DNA of 64,000 nt from Halobacillus sp. A5 (GTDB lineage: Bacteria; Bacillota; Bacilli; Bacillales; Halobacillaceae): positions 166,124 to 230,123 of the forward strand of contig NZ_JAIZEO010000006.1 of NCBI RefSeq assembly GCF_024189315.1, read 5' to 3'. Both the position numbers and the translations under genes were made by a program. Positions 34,493 through 44,213 of this stretch are shown piece after piece. The notes below the pieces were generated by a model, which was given only the letters and a program-made list of their open reading frames with translations, was not told where the DNA came from and made no database searches. Within the stretch, counting starts at the first letter, position 1, and every line of letters starts with the position of its first letter.

Positions 34493-34915
34493 ATGTTTAA
34501 AAATATTTTACTTGCCACTGACGGTTCGGACCATTCTAAGCGTGCGATCGAACAGGCAATTCAAATGACAGCTCCTTATAAAGATCAAGTTACATTGGAG
34601 CTTGTCTATTCTGTTGATGGGGATACCTCTAAAGAAGATATCCTTAAACACGGGGACTCGAGTACAGCTGCTGTTAAAAGGAAAGAAAGATTCTTTGAAG
34701 TCATTCAAGAAATTGAAGCTTCCGGGGTAAAGACGGGTATCACTATACTTCATGGCGATCCAGCTGAAACGATTATTGAGTACGCTAATGAGCGGAACTA
34801 TGATTGTGTAGTCGTAGGAAGCCGCGGTCGTAATAAGCTTCAGACTTTAATCTTAGGCAGTGTCAGTCACAAGCTGATGAAATATATTAAATGTCCGGTT
34901 ATGGTTGTTAAATAA
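34493..34915 (+). CDS. Universal stress protein, UspA family
   Basis: A 140-residue UspA-fold protein. It begins ILLATDGSDHSKRA and ends with the ATP-binding pattern GSRGRNKLQTLILGSVS, which matches G-2x-G-9x-G-S, so it probably binds ATP. It lies 23 bp after the SulP gene with an AAAAGGAGATCG site and ends the unit before a terminator. A regulatory partnership with the transporter is inferred from the pairing. Confidence 0.9.
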   Translation: MFKNILLATDGSDHSKRAIEQAIQMTAPYKDQVTLELVYSVDGDTSKEDILKHGDSSTAAVKRKERFFEVIQEIEASGVKTGITILHGDPAETIIEYANERNYDCVVVGSRGRNKLQTLILGSVSHKLMKYIKCPVMVVK

Positions 34916-34925
34916 ACTAATAAAT

Positions 34926-34957
34926 GCATCGCCGTCGAGCTTCGGCGGTGCTTTTTT
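34926..34957 (+). terminator. Terminator after sulP-uspA
   Basis: GCATCGCCG pairs with CGGCGGTGC (one G-U pair) around a 7-nt loop and is followed by TTTTTT. Confidence 0.88.
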
Positions 34958-35291
34958 CAATTATAAATGGCAATACTAATTGCTGCTGTTGATTCATCTG
35001 TAAAAAATCAAGTTAACCAAGTACGATTCCGCAGATGGTTATCCCCCTTATAATTCATGGTTCTCTTTTTAATTACAATACTTACTGTTGTTTTAGTCCT
35101 TTCATATTGCATGCGAGCTGACTTAGGTTTAGATATGAGAATTTAAAGGAATTACCTTTAATACTTTTTTAAAACATATGTTTGATTAGGAGCATACGAA
35201 GAATTGTTTGGCCCTTAAATTTACGTTAAGGTGATAGATTTCAAATAGCGTGATTAAATATACGATCCTTACTTATTTTAGGAGGTACATG
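34958..35291. other. Gene-free AT-rich spacer
   Basis: About 330 bp between the uspA terminator and the EamA gene. It is AT-rich and must hold the promoter of the EamA gene. I see no tRNA, repeat or clear operator in it. Confidence 0.5.
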
Positions 35292-36161
35292 ATGAAATTC
35301 GCAGGTGTAGGTTTAGTGATGCTGGCCGCTATATGCTGGGGCATTAGCGGAGGAATTGCCGATATCTTAATGACCAGGGGGTGGGATCCTATCGTGATTT
35401 CACTTTACCGGGGGGCTGTCGGTTTTATATGTTTTTTTGCGTGGTTTCTCTTTCGCTTAAGACAAAATTGGATCTTCTCTACACGTTTATACATATGGTC
35501 TTTACTTGCGGGTGTTGGTGTTGCTGGAAATTTCACGTTTTATTTTCTCAGTATCCAGGCCTCAAGCATTGCTGTTGCTGCTACTTTAATGTATACCGCA
35601 CCTGTATTTGTCCTTTTCATCTCCTTTTTATTTCGGCTGGAACGTTCGACTTGGTTTAAATGGGGGTGCATTTCCGGTGTACTTATGGGAATTATCCTGC
35701 TTACCGGTGCTTACAACCTTGAGTCGGTTACCGTGAGTTTACCAGGGGTGGCAGCGGGGCTTGCTGCCGGTCTTTCTTATGCGTTGTTTATATTCGGGTT
35801 TAAAAATGCCTCCTCTATTGGAAAACCGCAGGCCAGCTTAACTATCGCCTTTTTTTCATTTTGCCTCATTCTACTTCTCATTTCGGACAAAAAAGAGACA
35901 GTTGAGGTGCTGGCGTCAAGCGACATCGGATGGTTTCTTTTATTAGGAATCGTAGGGGCTGGAATTTCTTTTATATTTTATGTGATTGGCATTCGAAGGA
36001 CTACCCCGACCACTGCTTCAATGGTCGCTATGGTAGAGCCGGTGACAGCTTCATTATTTGGCGTTCTGCTTATCGGAGATCATTTGACTACCATGCAGCT
36101 TCTCGGAATGGCACTTATTCTGAGTACGGTCACCGTACTTAGTGTGAAGCAGTCCGACTGA
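35292..36161 (+). CDS. EamA/DMT-family transporter
   Basis: About 289 residues with ten membrane segments arranged as two EamA repeats (~1-140 and ~150-285). This is the layout of drug/metabolite transporters that move amino acids, sugars or metabolites across the membrane. The open frame extends to 35250, but AGGAGG at 35280-35285 supports the ATG at 35292 (35289 is also possible). The gene stands alone and the substrate is unknown. Confidence 0.87.
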   Translation: MKFAGVGLVMLAAICWGISGGIADILMTRGWDPIVISLYRGAVGFICFFAWFLFRLRQNWIFSTRLYIWSLLAGVGVAGNFTFYFLSIQASSIAVAATLMYTAPVFVLFISFLFRLERSTWFKWGCISGVLMGIILLTGAYNLESVTVSLPGVAAGLAAGLSYALFIFGFKNASSIGKPQASLTIAFFSFCLILLLISDKKETVEVLASSDIGWFLLLGIVGAGISFIFYVIGIRRTTPTTASMVAMVEPVTASLFGVLLIGDHLTTMQLLGMALILSTVTVLSVKQSD

Positions 36162-36332
36162 GTAGGTTCCTGAATATAGCCTTCAGTAACCCTGCCCTTT
36201 CGATGAACATTTGGCATGTTATTCTTTTAAACAAATGGCCATTATAAACACATATCAACACTTTTGTTTAAATGAGCCGAAGACCTAATATGTTATAATA
36301 AGTTACATTCAAACAAAAAGCGGTGAAACGTA

Positions 36333-36944
36333 ATGTTAGAGGATACTGGAGAACGTGTCATTCCAAAAGAAATGGACGCTATGAATGGATTATTGCTTGA
36401 GCACGTAGCACGCTATCACTTCTCTGAACCTTATATCAAAGGAAGAGTACTGGACATTGCCTGCGGAGTAGGATATGGAGCAGCCCATCTCGCCAAAACA
36501 AAAAAACACACGATTGATGAAATTCTCGGTGTAGATATTTGTATAGAGACCATTCAATATGCCATTCACAACTATTACCATCCTCTGCTTACTTTTAAAG
36601 CAGGAGATATTTTAGCTGAGGAATGGGTGAGTGGTGCGGGGCAGTTTGATACCATTGTCAGTTTTGAAACGATTGAGCATGTACCTGATGTAAATAAGTT
36701 CATGAACCATATGCACCAGTTGTTAGCCCCCGGAGGATGCCTGCTCCTTTCCACGCCTTTTGGTAAAGGGCTGAATCACCCGAGCGGCTCTCCTTTTCAT
36801 TACTTTCAAATGACACCGGCAGAGTTTGAAGGACTGTTTGCCGAATTTAGTGAAGTAGAAATTTTTTATCAAAATGGAGTTACGATTGAACCTCCAAGAA
36901 GTGGTGTGTATTATCCACTCGGCGTTGCTGTCTGCCGAAAGTAA
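36333..36944 (+). CDS. Class I SAM-dependent methyltransferase
   Basis: A 203-residue methyltransferase with motif I VLDIACGVGYGAAHLA (near residue 40), the acidic GVDICIETI, motif IV FDTIVSFETIEHV and LLAPGGCLLLSTP. This is the common small-molecule/ubiE-like fold, but the substrate is not identifiable. It starts with MLEDTGERVIP, a beginning often seen in methyltransferases linked to sugar or spore polysaccharide genes. It is a single gene ahead of the toxin-antitoxin locus. Confidence 0.85.
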   Translation: MLEDTGERVIPKEMDAMNGLLLEHVARYHFSEPYIKGRVLDIACGVGYGAAHLAKTKKHTIDEILGVDICIETIQYAIHNYYHPLLTFKAGDILAEEWVSGAGQFDTIVSFETIEHVPDVNKFMNHMHQLLAPGGCLLLSTPFGKGLNHPSGSPFHYFQMTPAEFEGLFAEFSEVEIFYQNGVTIEPPRSGVYYPLGVAVCRK

Positions 36945-37007
36945 AGTTTTGCGTTTTAAAACCTTACACTTGTGGTAAAAAAGTAACAAAGATGGTATCA
37001 TACATGT

Positions 37008-37143
37008 AGAAGGACATAAAATAATAAAGGCCGCAGCTGCCACTGCGGCCCGTTAGATAATGATTCCCCAGGGGATCAGCTATTCTTTGGAGAATAGACC
37101 TCACCCAATCAACTTTGCAGGTTAATAGGGAGGTCTATTTTTT
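37008..37143 (+). ncRNA. Candidate antisense antitoxin RNA (RatA-like)
   Basis: An extended -10 element TGGTATCAT ends near 37001 and predicts a start close to 37008. The transcript would hold three hairpins: GGCCGCAG/CTGCGGCC (37029-37050), GATTCCCC/GGGGATC (37062-37077), and a terminator AATAGACCTC/GGGAGGTCTATT followed by TTTTT. The terminator overlaps the 3' end of the minus-strand toxin gene. This is the arrangement of B. subtilis ratA against txpA, where 3'-end pairing leads to decay of toxin mRNA. Confidence 0.7.
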
Positions 37144-37236
37144 ATTGATCAAATCAATGATCAATGCGAGCAAAGTAATGAGCAGTGTTCCAAATGAAAA
37201 CAGAACCATCATCACCTCATACACGCTGATAGGCAT
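37135..37236 (-). CDS. Holin-like type I toxin peptide (33 residues)
   Basis: A 33-codon gene encoding a peptide that starts MPISVYEVMMVLFSFG, continues as one hydrophobic helix and ends DLINKK. This matches the putative holin-like toxin family that includes TxpA and related membrane peptides. The ribosome site is strong (AAGGGGGTG, 4 bp before the ATG). Its 3' end overlaps the terminator of the convergent antisense RNA on the plus strand. Such peptides damage the membrane when expressed without the antitoxin RNA. Confidence 0.85.
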   Translation of the reverse strand: MPISVYEVMMVLFSFGTLLITLLALIIDLINKK

Positions 37237-37410
37237 CACCCCCTTCTGTCATGGGGTTAGCCGACCACCCTAAAAGAACATTATCTGCTTTTATTTTATC
37301 ACAAAATTAAATCTTGTCCTACCCCTTATAAGAACATACGTTCCTGTTTTACCTCTAAATTCATGAACAGAGCATGAAAGTTTATTTTTTAAAAATATCG
37401 CTTGCAATTA

Positions 37411-38456
<1,046 letters not shown>

Positions 38457-38476
38457 TTTAATTATTTGTAATAGAT

Positions 38477-38515
38477 AAACACTCCGGAATTATTAATAAT
38501 CCCGGAGTGTTTTTA
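38477..38515. terminator. Terminator between ldh and the converging cotSA-like gene
   Basis: AAACACTCCGG pairs with CCGGAGTGTTT around an A/T loop, with TTTT following on the plus strand. It lies 5 bp from the stop of the converging gene. Confidence 0.85.
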
Positions 38516-38519
38516 ACGG

Positions 38520-40454
38520 TTAGATCCACTTTTTCTCTTTCATATAGAATAATGCCAGCAGTAAAAATAAGTTGGTAGCATTTTCTTTGTTATTGGCATT
38601 TAAAGAAACTGGATATTCCTTAAATCCTGATGAATTCTTTGTTTTCTTTCTTTTTACGGAGTCTTGAGATCCCAATGCTTCTTTCATGACATTGGTGAAA
38701 GCCACAAGCTTCTCCTCTACAGGGTTTGCTGAAGTTTCTTTTTCTTCCTCTTGAGAAGGTAATTCCAGCTCTTCTTCTACTGAGTCTTGTTCTTCTGCAT
38801 ACTCTGCTGCTTCTTCTGGTTCTTCTTTTTCTTCTACAGATGGTTCGGAATCCTCTATGGCTTCTTCAACAGCTTCCACTGAATCTAATTCTTCCTCAAT
38901 GGATACTTCTGCAATTGCTTCCTCTTCAATAACTGACTCTGTAACTTCTTCTGGTTCTTCTTCGACTTTTTCCTCATTAATTACTTCTGTGATTTCTTCT
39001 GCTTCTTCCATAACTGGTTCTGTAACTTCTTCTGCTTGAACCGTGTTTTCTGATTCTTCTGCCGCAGCTTCTTCTTCGGCTTTGTCCTCCTTGATTACTT
39101 CTGCGATTTCTTCTGTTTCATTTACCTGGTCCTCTGCTTCTTCTATAACATCTTCAGAGGTTTCTTCTGTGACAGGTTCTGGCGCAACAGAAGGTTCTTC
39201 AACGATTTCTTCTGCTGAAACGTCAGCTGGCTCTACAGCATCCGTGACTTCTGCAGTCAGTTGTTCTTCTGCAACTTCTACACCAGGTATATCGAGTACC
39301 TCTGCTCGCTCTACCTGCTGCCAAGCGGATAAAATATCAGATACTACTCGACCCCAGGTATAATGCTTCTCTGCTAAAGAGCGTCCGTACCTTCCCATTT
39401 CTTCTCCAATACCTGAATTTGACAAAAGGTAAGATAAATGTTGGACAAACTCTCCTGGATCAGCCGGGTTCTCAACGATAATTCCATTCTTATGGGGTTC
39501 GATTACTTCTGTATTTCCGCCGCGGTCAGTAGTGACTATCGGAAGCGCAGCCGCCATTGCCTCATAATGGACACGGGCCAGAGGTTCCTGCCACTGAGAC
39601 GTACAAACAAAAATGTCTGAAGCGGCAAACCATTCTTGAATTTTATCCGGAGCTACGAATCCTGTTTGAATCACGGGCACAGGCAACCGTTCTGCTAAGG
39701 CACGCACATAAGCGATATAGTCGGTTACATCGTTATTACTGAACCATTTGCTGCCCATAATAACTAAAGCAATATTGTCATGCTTTTCAGCTAAAGCGGG
39801 GATCGCGCGGACAAGCACATCAATGCCTTTATTAGCCGATAGCCTCCCTGCATAGAGGATAACTTTTTTTCCTTCCAAGCCATGTTCCGACCTTAAACGA
39901 TTTCTCATTTCTTTAGCTGCCTGTGAATAAGAAGGCACAAAACGATCCAGGTCTACTCCGGAGTAAATAGTTTGAATCTTAGGTGCGGCCTCAGGGTAAA
40001 AGTCGCGAATCGTCTGGCCGATATACTGACTGATTGTAATAATTCGATCCACGTTCTGAACAACTAAAGTACCTTCTTCCGCACGCAGTTTCTCCGGCTT
40101 AAACATATCATTATGCATACTTAAAATAATTTTGGCATCGGGAGCCAGCTGACGTACTTTGTTTACTAGACGAGGGCGGTTAAAGATATGAATAATGTCA
40201 TAGCTTTGCTGATCTGCCTGCAAAAACTGAACAACATTTTCCCGATACGATTCTAGAATACCGCCTTCTACACGGACATAACGGACTCCTTCACGTATTT
40301 CTTCCCCGGGAAGTGATTCATCTTCTCTTCCAAGGACTGTTATTTGATGCTTCTGCTTTAATACAGGGAGTGCGCCATCGATATACGTTTGGATAGCTCC
40401 GCCTTTAATAGCGGGCACAGGTAATTTCTCTGTACATATAATTAAGACTTTCAT
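38520..40454 (-). CDS. cotSA: CotSA-like spore coat glycosyltransferase with long acidic tail
   Basis: A 644-residue protein. Residues ~1-375 are a GT-B family 4 glycosyltransferase very like B. subtilis CotSA: start TEKLPVPAIKGGAIQTYID, core QWQEPLARVHYEAMAAALPI and TDRGGNTEVIE. B. subtilis CotSA is about 377 residues. Here some 200 residues of Glu/Val-rich degenerate repeats (EEVTESVIEEE, EEITEVINEEK) follow, then a basic patch VKRKKTKNSSG and a hydrophobic end. The ATG overlaps the cotS-like stop as TAATG, so translation is coupled. Expected in the mother cell, on the coat. Confidence 0.88.
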   Translation of the reverse strand: MKVLIICTEKLPVPAIKGGAIQTYIDGALPVLKQKHQITVLGREDESLPGEEIREGVRYVRVEGGILESYRENVVQFLQADQQSYDIIHIFNRPRLVNKVRQLAPDAKIILSMHNDMFKPEKLRAEEGTLVVQNVDRIITISQYIGQTIRDFYPEAAPKIQTIYSGVDLDRFVPSYSQAAKEMRNRLRSEHGLEGKKVILYAGRLSANKGIDVLVRAIPALAEKHDNIALVIMGSKWFSNNDVTDYIAYVRALAERLPVPVIQTGFVAPDKIQEWFAASDIFVCTSQWQEPLARVHYEAMAAALPIVTTDRGGNTEVIEPHKNGIIVENPADPGEFVQHLSYLLSNSGIGEEMGRYGRSLAEKHYTWGRVVSDILSAWQQVERAEVLDIPGVEVAEEQLTAEVTDAVEPADVSAEEIVEEPSVAPEPVTEETSEDVIEEAEDQVNETEEIAEVIKEDKAEEEAAAEESENTVQAEEVTEPVMEEAEEITEVINEEKVEEEPEEVTESVIEEEAIAEVSIEEELDSVEAVEEAIEDSEPSVEEKEEPEEAAEYAEEQDSVEEELELPSQEEEKETSANPVEEKLVAFTNVMKEALGSQDSVKRKKTKNSSGFKEYPVSLNANNKENATNLFLLLALFYMKEKKWI

Positions 40455-41554
40455 TACTCAGATTGACCTCCTTTCCTATCTAGTGCCAGCTGCTCTAACA
40501 CCGGCCATTTTTGTTGATCCATTTCAATATACTTTTGAATCTCCTGCTCTAATTCCACAGTCATAAAAGTAGTTGGGGAATAGACAATATCTTTCACGTT
40601 TTTATAAAATAAGCTCGGCAGTGACAAATCTATCATTAATAGTTCATAAACTTCGTCTGAGATAGGGTTGGCTTCATCATAAGCCTTGATCATTTCCCTG
40701 GCGAAATCGACATCCCATCTCCCCATTGTATTCATACAGCCAGCAATCAGCTTCCGTAAGTCCCGGATAGTAATATCAAAGGAAACACCGTCTAAGTCAA
40801 TTACCCAGACGCCATCATCGCCCATCTGTGCGTTGGACCAGCCATAATCCTGGTGTACCAGTCCGGCTTCCTCCGTTCCTTTTGCCAGGATATCAGCATA
40901 CGATGAATTTTCTAAACGGATTCGTGCTTGACGAGCCTGCTCTTGAAAAACATCTACTGAATCGAGTATGATGCCGCTTGCCGGATATTCCTTGTATGCC
41001 GTTGCAATATCACGGAACCATCCTATTTTCTTCTCAATACGTTCATAAGCTCTTGGCCAACGGTGCAAACGAGATACGAACTCAGCATCCCCCGGCGGAA
41101 CGTATCCTTTTGTTAATTGGTGAAATTCTCCCAGTGCATAACACAGCTTCTTTGTACCTTCTAAGTCTTCCGGCAGTTGGTAAAGGGTTTCGTTCCACTC
41201 GGCTACAAACCAAAGCTTTCCTCCCCTTTCCACATAATTCTCACCTTGCTTTGTTTTAAAAATTGCGGGAACTCTTGCCTTTCTCACTTCAACAAGGTAT
41301 TCCTGCGCCCCTAAGCTGAATTTACTCTTAGTCGGCCGACGGTGAAGCAGCTTTAAACTAAAAGGTCCTTTATCGGTATTAATTTTCCAAATTGCTCCGC
41401 CTTGTTCATCTTTTGTTGCAATTAATGTTCTGTCTTTTACTGACAAATCATATTCGAGTAAAACTATATCGGCCATTTCTTCAACATATGTGGGTACATA
41501 TAGTTCCCCGGTTAGGTTTTCATGTAACCATGGTTGAATTATTTGATTACTCAT
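40454..41554 (-). CDS. CotS/CotI-family spore coat protein (kinase-like fold)
   Basis: A 366-residue protein of the CotS/CotI/YtaA family, coat proteins with an aminoglycoside-phosphotransferase-like fold. The catalytic loop HQDYGWSNAQM and the metal site VIDLDGVSFD are intact, so it could still be an active kinase; CotH and related coat kinases are known precedents in spores. The ATG at 41554 follows GGAGGTG. It is the first gene of a two-gene operon with the cotSA-like gene, as in B. subtilis where cotS and cotSA are neighbours. Confidence 0.87.
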   Translation of the reverse strand: MSNQIIQPWLHENLTGELYVPTYVEEMADIVLLEYDLSVKDRTLIATKDEQGGAIWKINTDKGPFSLKLLHRRPTKSKFSLGAQEYLVEVRKARVPAIFKTKQGENYVERGGKLWFVAEWNETLYQLPEDLEGTKKLCYALGEFHQLTKGYVPPGDAEFVSRLHRWPRAYERIEKKIGWFRDIATAYKEYPASGIILDSVDVFQEQARQARIRLENSSYADILAKGTEEAGLVHQDYGWSNAQMGDDGVWVIDLDGVSFDITIRDLRKLIAGCMNTMGRWDVDFAREMIKAYDEANPISDEVYELLMIDLSLPSLFYKNVKDIVYSPTTFMTVELEQEIQKYIEMDQQKWPVLEQLALDRKGGQSE

Positions 41555-41742
41555 TTTTTCACCTCCATAGTATCCATATTCTATTCAACAGTCATTACGT
41601 TTGTATGGGGAGATGGCTGATTGACTTTAGATCAATCTTTTTGAAGACTTTCCCTCTATCCCTGTTAATAGCCGTTACTATATTCAAGCTTCCTAATATA
41701 TTACTTGTATAACGGCTCAGCAATTACAAGGGGAATGAAATT

Positions 41743-43035
41743 ATGAAAATACTAATTATAGGGATGGGGTATGTAGGTACAACAACGGGCGTCGTGTTTG
41801 CGAAGCAGGGGCATGAAGTAACAGGGCTGGATATTGATGAAAGTAAAATAACGTCGCTTAGAAAAGGAAAACTATATTTTCACGAGCCGGGACTTCAAGA
41901 GATGTTATTGGATCAAATGAAAAACGGCCGTCTGCAATTCACTTCAGATCCTAATTCCGCAATCGAAAACCACGACCTCCTATTTATTACTGTAGGAACT
42001 CCTTCCTTAAATAATGGAAAAGCAGACTTAACATATGTAAAGAGTGCAGCGGAAATGATCGGCCGCTACAAGAATAACGAAAAGGTCGTCATTGTGAAAA
42101 GCACGGTTCCCATAGGGACCACTGATAAAGTGGAACAATGGATTCATCAATCTGCCAATGATCCCTCGGCCATTCATGCAGCAATGAATCCTGAATTCTT
42201 ACGTGAAGGCAGCGCCTTATACGATGCTCTGCACCCCAGCCGTATTGTCATAGGAAGCCAGAGCTCAGCCGCCGTAAGTGAGTTAAAAAAATTATACAGT
42301 CCTTTTTCCTGTCCTCTGCTTGTGACATCTACAAAAGCAGCAGAAATGATTAAATACGCATCGAATGCTTTTCTGGCAACAAAAATCTCATTTATTAATG
42401 AAGTGGCTAAGCTATGTGATCAAGTAGGTGTGCAGGTCACGGATGTAGCTAAAGGAATGGGGATGGATGAGCGGATCGGACCCGCTTTCTTACAGGCAGG
42501 ACTCGGATATGGTGGTTCCTGCTTTCCAAAGGACGTCAAAGAATTTACTGAAACCGCTCAATCGTTAGGGGTGCCTTTAACGATTCTTGAAGACGTAGAG
42601 AAGGTAAATCAGCTACAGTCTCACTATTTCATTAACAGGGTAAAGGAAGTGTACCCTTCATTAAAAGGAAAGAAAGTAACGGTCCTTGGGCTGTCTTTCA
42701 AACCACACACAGACGACATCCGTGAATCTGTAGCTTACCCTGTCATGGATCAGCTGTTAAAGGAAGAAGCGTCCATCATTGCTCACGACCCTGTTGTGAA
42801 TCTATCAACAGAGTGGCTGAAACGAGGGGTCACCCAATGCTGGGACCCGTATGTTGCCGTTAAAAACAGCGATCTTATTATCATTACAACCAATTGGCCT
42901 CACTATGAAAAGATGAATTGGGCGAGAGTACAAGATCTAGTCGCTCACCCTTATCTATTTGACGGCAGAAACATGCTGGATGCAGAAGAAATGAAGAACC
43001 TTAAATTTAAGTATCAGGGAATCGGCTATTCATAA
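41743..43035 (+). CDS. UDP-glucose 6-dehydrogenase (YtcA/TuaD-like)
   Basis: A 430-residue enzyme that oxidises UDP-glucose to UDP-glucuronate in two NAD-dependent steps. The N-terminal GMGYVGTTTG binds NAD. The catalytic Cys lies in GLGYGGSCFPKDV, the central lysine in KYASNAFLATKISF, and the C-terminal domain holds LGLSFKPHTDDIRES. It opens an operon with a nucleotidyltransferase and a uronate epimerase, beside coat genes, as in the sporulation ytcABC cluster of B. subtilis. Confidence 0.93.
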   Translation: MKILIIGMGYVGTTTGVVFAKQGHEVTGLDIDESKITSLRKGKLYFHEPGLQEMLLDQMKNGRLQFTSDPNSAIENHDLLFITVGTPSLNNGKADLTYVKSAAEMIGRYKNNEKVVIVKSTVPIGTTDKVEQWIHQSANDPSAIHAAMNPEFLREGSALYDALHPSRIVIGSQSSAAVSELKKLYSPFSCPLLVTSTKAAEMIKYASNAFLATKISFINEVAKLCDQVGVQVTDVAKGMGMDERIGPAFLQAGLGYGGSCFPKDVKEFTETAQSLGVPLTILEDVEKVNQLQSHYFINRVKEVYPSLKGKKVTVLGLSFKPHTDDIRESVAYPVMDQLLKEEASIIAHDPVVNLSTEWLKRGVTQCWDPYVAVKNSDLIIITTNWPHYEKMNWARVQDLVAHPYLFDGRNMLDAEEMKNLKFKYQGIGYS

Positions 43036-43062
43036 ATGGCTTACGATAGAAAGGAGGAAGAA

Positions 43063-44100
43063 ATGAAAGGATTAATATTAACAGCCGGAAAAGGAACAAG
43101 ACTGCGTCCGCTGTCTCATACCCGGCCTAAACCATTGCTTCCCGTGGCCAATCAGCCTGTAATCCAGTATGGAATAGAGCGGCTGCGCGAAATAGGTATA
43201 AGAGAAATCGGACTCGTCATCCAGCCTGGATCTAAAGAAATTTTCGAACAAACGCTGGACCACTTTACAGACGTTCAATTCAAATATATATATCAGCATG
43301 AACAAAAAGGAATCGCACACGCTGTAAAGCAGGCTGAGTCGTTTATTGGAAAAGATTCTTTTATTCTACTCTTAGGTGATAACCTGATTAACGAATCGTT
43401 AGTTTCTTTAAAAGAAGCCGCGATTTCATCAGGAACTTACGGTACCGTAATGGTGACTGAGGTAGAGAAACCTGAAGACTACGGGATCGCAGAAATAAAG
43501 GAAGATCGAATTATAAAGGTTGAAGAAAAACCAGCCCAGCCGAAATCCAACTTAGCTATTATCGGCGTCTACCTCTTTAACCCGGCCATATTTAAGGCGA
43601 TTGACTCACTCACACCCTCTGCCCGGGGGGAATACGAGATCACTGACGCCATTCAATGGATGATTGATCACAATCTGTCCGTTAATTATATTAAAGCGGA
43701 GCGCCCCACTTTTGATGTAGGAACAATGGAGCGATGGCTGGAAGCGAATCAATGGGTATTGGAGCAGAACCCCGACCTTAAGCATCATAAAAAAGTGAAA
43801 AATTCAATCATTATCCCTCCTGTAAAAATCGGAGCACAGTGCAAAATAAAAAATGCTGTTATTGGCCCTTACGTCTCTATAGAATCAGGTACTACCATTA
43901 AAAACTGCCACATAAAAAACAGCATCATATTGCAGGATTCTGTTTTTAAAAATATCCCTTATGAAATTATCGATAGTATTTTTGGAGAAAACACAAAGTT
44001 CGTCGCTAAAGATACCAAGGACCGATTCATCCATGGAATGTTTGGAGATGACACCTCCTTCATCTTCTCCAATTCTTATGGCGGGAAAAAGAAAAAATAA
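43063..44100 (+). CDS. Sugar-1-phosphate nucleotidyltransferase (long RmlA-like)
   Basis: A 345-residue protein. The N-terminal nucleotidyltransferase has GKGTRLRPLSHTRPKPLLPV and ILLLGDNLI. The C-terminal quarter holds hexapeptide repeats of a left-handed beta-helix (~245-320). It resembles the long glucose-1-phosphate thymidylyltransferases used in secondary and surface sugars. The open frame begins at 43036, but AAGGAGG at 43051 points to the ATG at 43063. It lies between the dehydrogenase and epimerase genes of the sugar operon. Confidence 0.88.
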   Translation: MKGLILTAGKGTRLRPLSHTRPKPLLPVANQPVIQYGIERLREIGIREIGLVIQPGSKEIFEQTLDHFTDVQFKYIYQHEQKGIAHAVKQAESFIGKDSFILLLGDNLINESLVSLKEAAISSGTYGTVMVTEVEKPEDYGIAEIKEDRIIKVEEKPAQPKSNLAIIGVYLFNPAIFKAIDSLTPSARGEYEITDAIQWMIDHNLSVNYIKAERPTFDVGTMERWLEANQWVLEQNPDLKHHKKVKNSIIIPPVKIGAQCKIKNAVIGPYVSIESGTTIKNCHIKNSIILQDSVFKNIPYEIIDSIFGENTKFVAKDTKDRFIHGMFGDDTSFIFSNSYGGKKKK

Positions 44101-44106
44101 ATTCGT

Positions 44107-44141
44107 AAAGCTGTGAAGACCACCTCCCTTCACAGCTTTTT
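44107..44141 (+). terminator. Terminator after the nucleotidyltransferase gene
   Basis: AAAGCTGTGAAG pairs perfectly with CTTCACAGCTTT, followed by TT. The epimerase gene downstream may therefore also have its own promoter. Confidence 0.85.
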
Positions 44142-44213
44142 CATGTGAACTCTCTCCCTCTTACATACATATAGTACGTATGGAATGATTATAAAACTGT
44201 ATGGGGTGAAGCT

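Noticed and set aside
38726..39363. Ser- and Leu-rich open frames on the plus strand
   Set aside because: They are the antisense of the Glu-rich tail of the CotSA-like gene.
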